Assembly: GCF_000499845.2 (NCBI RefSeq)
Contig: NC_023756.2
Coordinates: 6,572,815 to 6,636,814, forward strand
Length of the DNA: 64,000 nucleotides
Direction of reading: 5' to 3'
Origin: Phaseolus vulgaris
Lineage: Eukaryota; Streptophyta; Magnoliopsida; Fabales; Fabaceae
Shown here: one piece after another, positions 45,131 through 55,800 of the stretch
Position numbering within the stretch: the first letter of the stretch is position 1
How the letters are laid out: every line of letters starts with the position of its first letter
Translations under genes and position numbers: made by a program
Notes under the pieces: generated by a model
What the model was told of the DNA's origin: nothing
The model's input: only the letters and a program-made list of their open reading frames with translations
The model's database searches: none

Positions 45131-45269
45131 ATAATTGTGTTTTTCCTTTGTCTTTGTGAAATGAACCTTGACATCTATTTATATGGAAGTGTGAAAAGTT
45201 GTTTTTTTTTTAAAAATTTATTTATTCTCTTCCTAACAACTATGTATCATCTGTGTTTTTTTTTATAAT

Positions 45270-46064
45270 TGATCCTGCCTGTTGACCGGAACGCTGGAAA
45301 CTGCCTCGTCAAAGGATCGACGTGCGCACCGCTTCACACCTATGTTCCTCTTCGAGATCCACCTCAAGAACCTGCAAAGAAACAGAGCGGCGCCGCTGCG
45401 GCCGATCGTACTCCAACGCCCAAGTCAGTGACCGAATCACCAAATACTAAGAGAACAAGAACCGTGCAAATCCTCTCTCACAGTCAGCTCTATAACTCGC
45501 AAGCGTAAAGAGTATAAACTGAATGTGCGTACCTCAGAAAGTTTGTTGAGAACTCTTATATACCTGGTTGTTTTCTCTCTCCTGGCAGTTACAGACCTGG
45601 ACACGTGGCTCGCATCCAGTCGTACACGTGCCATCATCTGGAGCCTCCTTGACTTGGCTGCTTCTACTCTCATTTTGGCTAAGTTACTTATGCATGGTAC
45701 TGCCCAGTGCATAACTAACTTGGGAGTGCGATCTCTACTGGAATTGGCGAGTTAGGGTGTCCTCATACACCTTCCCTGTGGTCTCGCCGGCCGCCTTCAT
45801 AATTTGCTTCTCCTTCATCTTCGGCGATGTGCTTTCTCTGGCGATCTCCGATCGCTTGGCCGCCTGAGTTCACATCTGGCGACTTCATCTCGAACCCGGT
45901 GATCACCTATTCTGATATGCTGGAGATCGGAACACGCCAACTTAATAACTGGCGGCTTCACGAGCCCCCCGACTTCCTTCCCTTCTGCCAGCCTGGCGCT
46001 TTGCCAACACGCCTATACTGTAGCAGGATGCCACGTCATCACTCCCGACTACCAGGGCGGTACA
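45270..46064 (-). repeat. 3' LTR of the Tat-like element (minus-strand sense)
   Basis: 795 bp, TGATCCTGCC to CGGTACA on the plus strand. In plus-strand reading this LTR lies upstream of the antisense gene and might supply its promoter. Confidence 0.92.
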
Positions 46065-46078
46065 CAAGCCCCCCAGTC
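46065..46078 (-). other. Polypurine tract of the Tat-like element
   Basis: The minus strand reads ACTGGGGGGCTTG directly before the 3' LTR (TGTACCG). Confidence 0.65.
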
Positions 46079-46424
46079 TTAAGCGAGGACTTGTCTAGCG
46101 AAAAGACTGAAAGAGTCACGTCAACACCGGTCTACATGGCACTGACGCAGAATTCCAAGCGGTTGTACCTTTTGCTTCTCTGACGCTCCACCAAACCCCT
46201 CACTCATCGCTCGACACGTGGCTTCATCAACGGCTTTCTTCAGTTGCCGTTTGCGCTTCCTAAACCCATTTCGAAAAAACCCTTAAACCCGTTTTCACTC
46301 AACACTGTTCCATCACTTTCCCTCGCATTCGCGAACGCTCTAACTTTCTTCTGCGGAAAACTCTCAGCGCTCTCCAGCATTCTGAATCACCATCAACCTT
46401 CATCGTCTTCCTGATCATCAAAAG

Positions 46425-46656
46425 GTACCTACTTTCCTTCTTCTGCTGGTTTTCCTTGCATTTTAACCGATTCTCATCATCCTGTAACTGCCTGGTGCAT
46501 ACGCTGTGGGTTGCTTTTCCATTTCTCCTTCTGCGTAACCTAGGGCTTCGTCAATCATCGCAACGAACCTACATTCGTTCGTTTTTCACCTTCCTTCTAT
46601 GATCGAGTCAGCCTCTGTAACCCCTGATCATTTTTCCTTTTCTTCTTCCTTTGCAG
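46425..46656 (+). other. Probable 5'-UTR intron of the antisense gene
   Basis: AAAG|GTACCT at 46425 looks like a donor and a long pyrimidine tract ending TTTGCAG at 46656 looks like an acceptor, 8 nt before ATG 46665. Inference from splice-site appearance only. Confidence 0.4.
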
Positions 46657-46664
46657 CTGCAACC

Positions 46665-49289
46665 ATGACTCACACAAAGATCACCCCGAATCCTCCTCCT
46701 TCATCAAGAAACCCCCCTTCTCAAGCACACGATCCACCACGAGTTCGTGGCGCTTCATCTTCCCAGGCTGAGAGGCCTGCGTCTTCCCGTCCTGTCCTGG
46801 CCCAGGCGACTCCACCCATCGCCGGAGGAGCTCCCGTTCCCTTGCCAGACTTCAAAACCTTGTATCCCTGGGCCAACTCGACCCTTCTGAGGGAGACATC
46901 CTCTGTGAACACTGCGGGAGCAGTTTTGCGGCTGACTAAGGGGGATGAGCCTCATCAATCGTTTCATAAGGAGCACGACGAAAAGATGATGGTGCTGCCT
47001 TGCCCCCCCGATCTGCCTGTTTGTGCCGATGACAAGGTGTGCGCCGACGGGCCCTTCTGCTTCGTCTACACGACCTTATTCAAGAAGGTGAAGCTCAAGT
47101 TCCCTTTCACCCGATTCGAGAGGGAACTCCTTACCGAGCTCAACATTGCCGCCGCCCAGCTTCACCCCAACAGCTGGGCGCTCGTTCGAGCTTTTCAAGT
47201 GATGTGCGACCACCTGGGGTTGCCCGCATCCGTGGATGTATTCCTATTTCTCTTCGAAGCCAAGCACCCAGGAGACCGCCTGTGGGTTAGCTTGAACGCG
47301 ATTGCTGGGAGGTCCATCTTTGCTATCTTCCAGCAATCCTACAAGGACTGGAAGGGAAAGTTCGTCCAAGTGCGCGCTAATGACAAGGACGCCTCCCTTC
47401 TCGACGGCTTCCCCTTGTACTGGGTGGACAAGGGGAAGAAAGAGTCCAAGAGCTGCTTCAGGAGACCCAGAAGTCCTGACAGCATGGGAGCATTGGACAG
47501 AGATCTCTGTCTCTTCTGGAAAAGGGTGGCGGACGCCAACATTACTTTCCTTACCACCACCTTGATCTGCTTCGAATTCTACGAAGACCAGCTAGAAATT
47601 CGAATAGGTTAGAACATTAAAAACTGTGTTTTAACACTGCTTCTGTTTAACTGTTTCTGGGCGTCTTGCGCGTTATGCGCAAGACTTTGGTTTTATCTTT
47701 CCTGCACATATCATCTGCTTGTGTACTACCTTATGCACTTATTTTTTTTCTTTGAGTTGACCCATGCATTTTCGTTCCATGCAGATAACATGTTGGGCAA
47801 AGGCATGCTCGCTGAACTAAAGGCGCTCGCCCGAAACCACGGGTTGGCGATGGGTTCTCAAACGGTGCCCAACTCGGTGGTGGAGACGGCCATCGTCCAC
47901 GGGCGATCACCACCCAAGGAACCTGCCCAACGCAAGAAATTGGTCCTCAAGAGACCTAAAAGGAAAGCCCCTCGGGTGATCCACGAGGAAGAGGAAGAAG
48001 ATGACGAGGCCACCGAAGACGGTTTGGTCTCAAAGAGGAAGAGGGTGGCACCTTCTTCACCGCCTGCTCCACCCCCTCTTCCAACCTCAACACGTCCATC
48101 GACGCCTGCTCCTCCTCCATCATCGCCACCCCCACAGGCTCTTGCCTCACCAGTCCAAGCGGTCCCACTGGCCACTGCGCCACCTGCAGTTGAGGCCCAA
48201 GAGCCAAACTTCATGGAGGACCCCCCAAGCGCCTCTATACCATATGTGTCAGCTGGAGGGGGTCCCCCTTCAAATGCCTCAACTGCAGAAGACGCTCCAA
48301 TCGGGGATGAGGTTGCTCATACCTCTCCGATTCTGATCACCGAATCCCCGATTCCGTCGCCACGCCAAGAAGCACCTACTGAAGAACCTGCTAAGGAAGG
48401 TGGCGACGAGAACCCACAACAGGCTCACTTGGTGCCTCTCCAAGCAGCAAACCTCCCTTTGGAGGTCACAAGGATGTGGGAGCCTCTAACTGCCAAGCTG
48501 AAGACCATAGCAGAAGATATCCCGGCGATCATAACCAGAGCTGTGGAGAGCTCAACCAGGAGGCTCCAAGACGACCTCTTCAACCTCAAAACCGAAAACA
48601 GCACCATGAGGGTCGAGGTGGAGAAGTTGTCTTTCAACCTGACGCTCGCAGAAATCGAACACTCCCGAGTGGAGGATGCAATGAACACCGAGCTCAGGCT
48701 GGCGCGCAAGGAGGCCGCTGACCTTCGCCACAAGGTGCATCAACTTGCTCAAGAGAAGGTCGAACTGGAGAGCAAGATTGTGCCTCTTCGCGTCAGGGTG
48801 GTTGACCTAGAGGCTCTCATGAAGGCCGACGCCGTCAAGGTGCAAAAACTAGAGAAAAGGTCAGCCGACCGAGAGACCCTCCTTGGACAGGTGGAAAAGG
48901 CGAAGGACGACGCCATAGCTGATCTCGCCAAAGCCAACGAAGAGAAGGGAAAGGCAGTTGCTGAATTGTCCCAAGCACAAGCGGAATCCAAGAAGGTTAC
49001 TGAAGACCTTCTCCAGGCTCAAGAGACCAATGAACAACTTAAGAAACAGGTTGAAGAGCTGAAGCAACAGAATAAAGAGCTGAAAGAGCAAACTGAAGAC
49101 CTCAAGAAGCGGATTGAGGAACTTCAGAAGCAAATTGAAGAACTCAAGCTGAACTCTACTCAAATTCTGGCTGCTGGATTCGAAGCTGCGCGGGAACAAT
49201 TCGCTTGCCTGTTCCCCGATCTGGATCTCAGCATGGTGTCGCTGAACAATAAAGTGGTGGATGGAAAAGTCGTTCCTGCTGAAGACTAA
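46665..49289 (+). CDS. Antisense spliced gene of the Tat-like element (gypsy-type transposon protein, coiled coil)
   Basis: Two exons, 46665-47607 and 47785-49289, with a GT-AG intron of 177 bp, give 815 residues on the strand opposite gag-pol. The N-terminus is Pro/Ser-rich. A globular domain at about residues 135-270 has FTRFERELLTELNIAAAQL, HPNSWALVRAFQVMCDHLG and VDVFLFLFEAKHPGDRLW, resembling the putative gypsy-type transposon domain (Transposase_28). After the intron come a basic stretch (KRPKRKAPR), an acidic run, a Pro/Ala-rich linker and a long coiled coil (about 560-775; KQVEELKQQNKELKEQ). Extra antisense ORFs are known in Tat-branch elements; their function is unknown. The alternative start at 46599 lies before the likely acceptor. 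The frame has no stop or shift, unlike the gag-pol beside it. Confidence 0.75.
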
Positions 49290-49929
49290 TCAACTCTTCT
49301 TCATCTGCTACCTTTGTGCTTTCCCTTGTGTTATAACTTGTAATAAACTTTATGTCCCTTCGTGTATATGCTCTGAACTGTTAATTGTTAATGACAAAGG
49401 CTACATTTTTCCTTTTATAACTTCTTCACTCGCTTCAACTTTCCTTGCTTGTTTAATTTCAAAGAAATGACTTAGGAAAACCGTAGGTACAACCTTTGAC
49501 TTAACTGCTTCGGATCACTTCAGCCTTAAGCAACAAACACTTAACATTTCGTAATCTTAAGGCAATTAACCTTATCGTAAAAATATCCCTCAAGCAATGA
49601 ACTGTAACTCAGTTACTGGTTTAAACACCGCTCCACTCGACCTGCTTCATCAAACAGGTGTTTTAACCTTCTCGCCGCTATTTGAACTCTTCCTGATCGC
49701 CACAGACTCTTGGGAATATCAGCTTCTTTCTAGCCTCATGCTCTGGCCATTGTTTCTTTGTCTGGGGGTAGAAACGCCTTTTGGGATCCTTCTTTACCTC
49801 CCTGAACTTCAGAACAAAAGATCGGGTGACTAGGCGTTCTCTTCGAACCTACCCTAGCCACCTTCCAAACTTCTTCCACCCTCTACACCATACCTGAACT
49901 CGTTCGAGACGAGAAGGATTTTATCTTGC

Positions 49930-50075
49930 CCAGGCTCGCTCATCGGCGAGAAGGTCTTTAACTCGCCTGAACTCGCTCATCGGCGAGAAGGTCTTTAACT
50001 CGCCTGAACTCGCTCATCGGCGAGAAGGTCTTTAACTTGCCTGAACTCGCTTATCAACGAGAAGGTCTTTAACTC
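49930..50075. repeat. 37-bp tandem repeat, about 4 copies
   Basis: CTCGCTCATCGGCGAGAAGG and TCTTTAACTCGCCTGAA repeat every 37 bp. Each unit contains the palindrome CTCGC...GCGAG. Confidence 0.75.
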
Positions 50076-50079
50076 GCCT

Positions 50080-50205
50080 CTACATTGCCCCAGGGGTTAC
50101 ATCTTCTCGCCCCCAGAAACACGGAGGACTTTTTACTGGTGCCTCTACATTGCCCCAGGGGTTACATCTTCTCGCCCCCAGAAACACGGAGGACTTTTTA
50201 CTCTT
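50080..50205. repeat. Direct duplication of about 61 bp
   Basis: CTCTACATTGCCCCAGGGGT followed by TACATCTTCTCGCCCCCAGA occurs twice in succession. Confidence 0.75.
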
Positions 50206-50279
50206 CCTCGCCTGCACTCGCTCGACGGCGAGGAGGTCTTTATCTCGCCTCAGAACGCGCGAGGGCGTTGAGGTCTTTC

Positions 50280-50470
50280 ATCTGGTGCCTCCGATCGCCG
50301 AAAAACGATGAGGACTTTAAAAATTTAACTGGTGCCTCCAATCGCCGAAAAACGATGAGGACTTAAAAACTTTAACTGGCGCCTCCAATCGCCGAAAAAC
50401 GATGAGGACTTAAAAACTTTAACTGGCGCCTCCAATCGCCGAAAAACGATGAGGACTTAAAAACTTTTTA
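50280..50470. repeat. 47-bp tandem repeat, 4 copies
   Basis: GG(T/C)GCCTCC(G/A)ATCGCCG starts at 50284, 50331, 50378 and 50425, a period of 47 bp. Each unit contains ATCGCCGAAAAACGAT, a hairpin-forming sequence. Confidence 0.8.
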
Positions 50471-50709
50471 GAAAGCATGCGATATATCTTTTCTTGCCTT
50501 AAATCACGTACAAGTGACAAGGTCTTTCTTCAAAGCTTTTGGAAAATAGCAAACATGCAATCAGAAAACGCCTTATACTTCGAAAACTCTTCTTTTATTG
50601 GGTGGCCTCATTAAAAACCCTCCTTAGGGAAAAAAGAGTGCCCCCTTCAAACTGTTTCATCAGAGACATTGTAATATGACTTTTGTGTTTGTCTTTACTT
50701 ACAAAGCTC

Positions 50710-52215
50710 TTAACTATAGTACAACTTCAGGTGCGTGGCGTTCCAGGTGCGAGGAATCGCCCCTCCTTCCAGCGTCTCTAAGCGGTAGGCGCTGTTCCCG
50801 AGCGCCTCAGTTATTCTGAACGGTCCAGTCCACTTGGGCGACAGTTTATTCTCCATCTCATACTGGTGGGCCTTCCTCATCACCAGATCGCCCTCTCTAA
50901 ACTGCCTTGGCATCACCTTCGAGTTGTATCTTCGTTCGATCCTCCTCTTCACCGCCTCAGCCTTTAATCTCGCCTCTTCCCTGACCTCGTCCAGTAGATC
51001 CAGGTTCAGCCTTCTCTCTTCATTCGAGTCTTCCTCTACAAAGTTCTGGAATCTCGGCGAGCTCTCCTGGATCTCTACTGGAATCATCGCATCACATCCA
51101 TAGACTAGGCTGAACGGGGTCTCATGGATTCCTGACTGCTCGGTGGTGTGGTACGCCCAGACTATACGGGGCACCTCCTCAGCCCAGCTTCCCTTGGCTT
51201 TTTCTAGCCTTCTCTTCAAACCTCTCAACAACACCCGATTAGCTGACTCCACCTGGCCATTTGTCTGAGGGTGCTCGACGGATGCAAACACTTGTTGAAT
51301 TCCCACCCCTTCGCAGAGCTTCTTCAACAGGTGGCTTGCAAACTGAGTCCCATTATCCGACACCAGGCGTTTAGGCACTCCAAACCGGCACACGATGTTC
51401 TTCCACACGAAACCTTCGATCTTGTGTGCGGTGATCTGGGCCACTGGTTCTGCTTCGATCCACTTGGTGAAATATTCAATCGCCATCACCAAGTACTTCA
51501 TCTGCCTGATCGCCAGCGGGAAAGGTCCCAGGATGTCGATTCCCCAGGTATGAAATGGCCAAGGGCTATAACTCGACTTCAACTCCTCGGGAGGCGCCTT
51601 ATGCCAATCGGCGTGCTGCTGGCATTGTTTACAACATTGGGCATACTTCTTGCAATCTTCTCTCATGGATGGCCAGTAGTATCCTGCACGGAGAGTCCTC
51701 GCGGCCAGAGCTCGACCCCCAACGTGGTTTCTGCATATACCTTCGTGGAGCTCCGCCATGATTCTCGTGCACTTCTCGCCGTGTATACACTCCAGGAGCG
51801 GGTGAGTGAACCCGAACCTGTACAGGTCGCCATCAATCAGGGTGTACTTGCTAGAATTCTTCTTTACCTTCCTAGCCTCAGTAGGATCCAGCGGGAGAAG
51901 GCCATCCGCCAGGCACCGCTTGTACTGGGTTATCCAAGTGTCTGGCTCATGGGTAGCGCAGACCTGCATCACATTCACCTTCTCTCCTCGACATGCTCTA
52001 ATTCTCGGCGATCTCAGAGTTTCTTGCGTCTGGGACTTATGGCTTCTCGCGGCTTTCTCCGTCGACCTGCTGATCTGAAGAACCAGGTGATCTGCCACAA
52101 ATGCTCTCGGCGTCTTCAGAGTTTCTTGAATCACCGTCCTCTGCCTACCCCCCTTGCCTGAGCTGGCGAGCTTAGCAAGAAAGTCAGCTCGGGCATTTCT
52201 GCTCTCTGGGTACAT
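50710..52215 (-). CDS. Gypsy integrase region
   Basis: It starts with the RNase H tail (ESRNARADFLAKLASSG), which overlaps the previous frame, so a 1-nt indel has split the polyprotein. The zinc domain is HEGICRNHVGGRALAA ... CCKQCQQH (HHCC). The integrase core shows WGIDILGPFP (first Asp), VSDNGTQFASHL (second Asp) and HPQTNGQVESANR (Glu), the DDE triad. The C-terminal part has WTGPFRITEALGNSAYRLE and ends HLKLYYS. All domains are present, so only two lesions (TAG and this frameshift) separate the copy from an intact polyprotein. Confidence 0.85.
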   Translation of the reverse strand: MYPESRNARADFLAKLASSGKGGRQRTVIQETLKTPRAFVADHLVLQISRSTEKAARSHKSQTQETLRSPRIRACRGEKVNVMQVCATHEPDTWITQYKRCLADGLLPLDPTEARKVKKNSSKYTLIDGDLYRFGFTHPLLECIHGEKCTRIMAELHEGICRNHVGGRALAARTLRAGYYWPSMREDCKKYAQCCKQCQQHADWHKAPPEELKSSYSPWPFHTWGIDILGPFPLAIRQMKYLVMAIEYFTKWIEAEPVAQITAHKIEGFVWKNIVCRFGVPKRLVSDNGTQFASHLLKKLCEGVGIQQVFASVEHPQTNGQVESANRVLLRGLKRRLEKAKGSWAEEVPRIVWAYHTTEQSGIHETPFSLVYGCDAMIPVEIQESSPRFQNFVEEDSNEERRLNLDLLDEVREEARLKAEAVKRRIERRYNSKVMPRQFREGDLVMRKAHQYEMENKLSPKWTGPFRITEALGNSAYRLETLEGGAIPRTWNATHLKLYYS

Positions 52216-52810
52216 GTACTACTTCAAAAGAGGCAAAGGAACTCTTCAATTCCTGCACATACGCCAAGTAAGCCGCCATTTGTGGATCTTTAGCCTGGAA
52301 CTCGCCTGTTACTTGCCCCGTGACTAGCAGCGAGTCACTCTTAGCCATCAGCACCCTAGCTCCCATCTCCTTGGCCAGCAAAATTCCGGCGATCAGCGCC
52401 TCATACTCTGCTTGATTGTTACTGGCTTTGAAGGCAAACCTCAGAGATTGTTCGATCAGCACGCCGTTGGGTCCTTCCAATATGACTCCAGCACCGCTGC
52501 CCTGCTGGTTCGACGATCCATCCACCGAAAGTACCCAACGGAAATCGTCTCCTTCAACCCGCGTCGCCTCTGATGAGAGCTCAACCACGAAATCTGCAAA
52601 GATTTGCCCCTTGATCGGGCCTCGGGGCTCATATTTAATATCAAACTCTGACAACTCTACTGCCCACTTCACCATCCTTCCCGCGACGTCAGGTTTCTTC
52701 AAGACCTTCTGGATGGGCAGGTCAGTCATCACCAGTATTGTGAAACTATGGAAGTAGTGGCGCAACCTCCTCGCCGAAAATACCACAGCCAGCGCAGCCT
52801 TCTCCAGGGC
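52184..52810 (-). CDS. Gypsy RNase H region (after the in-frame TAG)
   Basis: In the same frame as gag-RT, this runs 200-odd codons. First comes the RT connection (IKYEPRGPIKGQIFADFVVE), then RNase H with VDGSSNQQGSGAGVIL (first catalytic Asp), NNQAEYEALIAGI (Glu) and KSDSLLVTGQV (Asp). It ends in a frameshift at about 52190-52215 and continues as 50710-52215. Confidence 0.8.
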   Translation of the reverse strand, partial: ALEKAALAVVFSARRLRHYFHSFTILVMTDLPIQKVLKKPDVAGRMVKWAVELSEFDIKYEPRGPIKGQIFADFVVELSSEATRVEGDDFRWVLSVDGSSNQQGSGAGVILEGPNGVLIEQSLRFAFKASNNQAEYEALIAGILLAKEMGARVLMAKSDSLLVTGQVTGEFQAKDPQMAAYLAYVQELKSSFASFEVVHVPREQKCPS

Positions 52811-55800
52811 CTAATATCTCGTTTCTGGGCCCTGCAACACCTTGCTCACAAAATAAATAGGCTTCTGAGCCTGATCTTGATCCTGGGCGAGCACCGCACT
52901 CACAGCCCTCTCAGTTACAGCAAAATACAACCTGAGAGGGATTCCCACCAGCGGTTTGCATAGAACCGGCGGGCTCGCCAGATACTCCTTCAGCTTGACG
53001 AAAGCTTCCTCGCACTCTTTCGTCCAAACAAACTTATTATTGCGCCGCAGACACTGAAAATAGGGATGCCCCTTTTCTCCGCTAGCTGACACGAAGCGAG
53101 ATAGGGCTGCCATCCGACCTGTTAGCTGCTGGACTTCTTTCACCGTAGCTGGGCTCCTCATCGCCAAGATGGCGGCACACTTGTCTGGGTTGGCTTCTAT
53201 TCCTCTTTCAGTCAAGAGGAAACCCAAAAACTTTCCAGCCTCAACGCCGAAAATGCATTTCTCCGGATTGAGTTTTAACCTGAACGTGGCGATCGTCGTG
53301 AACAATTCTTCCAGGTCTGCAACGTGCTCGCTTTTTTCCGGCGAGGTCACGACCATGTCATCGACGTACGCTTGCACGTTCCTTCCCAGCATCAGTGCAA
53401 GTACTCGATCCATCAGCCTCTGGTATGTGGCCCCCGCGTTCTTCAGCCCAAACGACATCACCTTATAGCAATAGCATGATCTCTCCGTCATGAAGGCTGT
53501 CTTCTCTTCATCCATGGGATGCATCTTGATCTGATTATATCCCGAGAAGGCATCCAGGAAACTCAGCAACTTAAACCCTGCAGCACTATCGACCAGGGCA
53601 TCTATGCTTGGTAAAGGATATGAATCCTTTGGGCAAGCTTTGTTCAGGTCGGTGAAGTCGACGCACATGCGCCATTTCCCGTTACTCTTCTTCACCAGCA
53701 TGACATTTGCCAGCCATTCAGGGTACTGGACTTCCCTGATGTGTCCTGCAGCGAGGAGTTTTTGTGTTTCGTCCCTGATCGCCTGCCTCCTCTCCTCGTT
53801 GAACTTTCTTCTCCTTTGTCGCACTGGTCTCACCAAATTGTCCATCGCCAGATGATGGCACAAGAAGTCGGGATCAATCTCGGGCATGTCCGAAGCGGAC
53901 CATGCAAACGCGTCCAGATGCCGCTCAATCACCTTGGCGATCTGGTCCTGGAGCTCGACCTCCAGAGATCTTCCCAGCTTGAAGATCTTTCCTCCGATCT
54001 CCTTTTCGAGCCACTGCTCGACAGGTTTTGGCCTGGATTCTTTGGCGATCACCGCCCTGGCGATTCCCTGTTCCCTCGCTTCCTCAGGGCGATTCCGCGC
54101 CTCTTCCTCCTCCAGACCAACATTCCTCTCCCCCAGCTCAGTGTCCACCATCTCCACATCTCTTCCGGCAGCCTCCTCTGTTACCGTCGATCTGGGCTTC
54201 ACACCGGGAGGTGGGGTGGTTGTTACATAACTCACTGATCTTTTGTTTTTCAGGCTATTCTCATAGCACTTTTTCGCTTCTTTCTGATCAGACTTGATCG
54301 TGATCACCACCCCTTCCATGGACGGCAACTTTACCTTCATGTGCCGAGTCGACGGAATGGCGCCTATCCTGTTAAGCATGGGCCTTCCCAACAGGATGTT
54401 ATATGCTGAAGGAGCGTTTACGATGAGGTACTTGATTTTCTCCGTCCTCGACCTAGCCTCATCTGTAAACGTGGTTCTCAGCTCAATGTACCCCCTGACC
54501 TCCACCTGGTCACCAGCGAACCCATATAGGCACCCTCCATAGGGCCTTAGCTGGTCAAGGGGCAACTCCAGCTGCGTGAAAGTCGGCCAGAACATCACGT
54601 CTGCCGAGCTTCCTTGGTCCACCAGAACTCTGTGGACTTTCCTTCCCGCCGTAACCAACGAAATGACTATGGGATCGTTGTCATGAGGCACAACGTCCCG
54701 AAGATCCTGCTTGGTGAACGTAATGTCCACTTCCGGCGAGTGATCTTCAAACATATCCACTGTCATTATCGATCGCGCGTACTTCTTCCTCTGCGATGCG
54801 GTGCATCCACCACCTGAGAAGCCCCCTGCAATGGTGTGGATCTCCCCGTGGATAGGCATCTCGTGTTGCTGGGCTTCTCCACCTGCTGGCTGGGAACTCG
54901 ACGCTCCCACCGTCCTCCTGTCCAACAGATAGTCATTTAGGAACCCGCTCTTAACCAGATCGTCGAGCTGATATCCCAGGGACAAACACGAGTCCAAAGT
55001 GTGGCCAAAACACTGGTGAAACTCACACCAGGCATCCGGCTTTGACCCCAGCACCTTGTCGCCCACCTTCTCAGGCGCTTTCAACCTAGCAGATATGTTA
55101 GGAATGGCGATCAGGTCCGCTAGTCCCATGACAAATTTGTGCTTAGGCGGGCGATTGTATTCCCGGCGTGCTGGTTGCTGGCGCCCCTGGCTCCTTCCCT
55201 TGTTCCTCCTATCGTAAGGATGGCGAGTCCTCTGGTCCTTCCTGGCCGCCGCCGCTGTTTCCAGCACCCTCTGCGGCTGGATCCTGGTCTGGGCGCGTGG
55301 CCTGGCGGGAGCCACGCTTCCTCTCTTCTCGGCGACTTCACTCTCGTCGGCGATGTGAGCCACCGCAAGTCGCCTGACTTCAGCAAACGTCGCGGGATGA
55401 GCCCTGATCAAGGCCTCGCAGAATGGTCCTGGCTGCACGCCCTTCTTGAAGGCATAGACCAGCATTTCTTCATCCTTGACCGACGATCTGACCATCTGCG
55501 CTCCAAAGCGATTCAGGTAATCTCTGAGGGACTCTCCCTGGTACTGCCTTATATCAAACAGATCATAAGACACCCTGGGCGGTGCCTTATTCACGATGTA
55601 CTGCTCGACAAAAATCTTCGAGAACTGTTGAAAATTGGTTATGTGGCCGTTAGGCAGGCTCACAAACCACTCCATCGCCGTTCCCTGGAGCGTACTCACG
55701 AACATCTTGCAGTAGATGGCGTCTGACCCTCCCGACAACATCATCTGCGTATGGAACGTGGTTAGATGAGCCTCTGGATCCTCCACGCCGGTAAAGACAG

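Larger units (their letters stand above)
49300..50709 (-). other. 3' spacer of the Tat-like element with three tandem arrays
   Basis: Long non-coding stretch between the end of integrase and the antisense gene. It contains the repeats listed separately and no supported protein. Long spacers of this kind are usual in Tat/Ogre elements. Confidence 0.6.

Noticed and set aside
46599..46664. ATG 46599 as the start of the antisense gene
   Set aside because: The segment includes a pyrimidine tract and TTTGCAG that look like an intron end; ATG 46665 right after it is the better start.
47721..47784. Independent start of the second antisense ORF at 47721
   Set aside because: This part is the end of the 177-bp intron; splicing 47607 to 47785 joins both ORFs in frame.
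55120..55726. Plus-strand frames of 69-195 codons across 53-56 kb
   Set aside because: GC-rich shadows of the minus-strand gag-pol, which carries all recognisable motifs.
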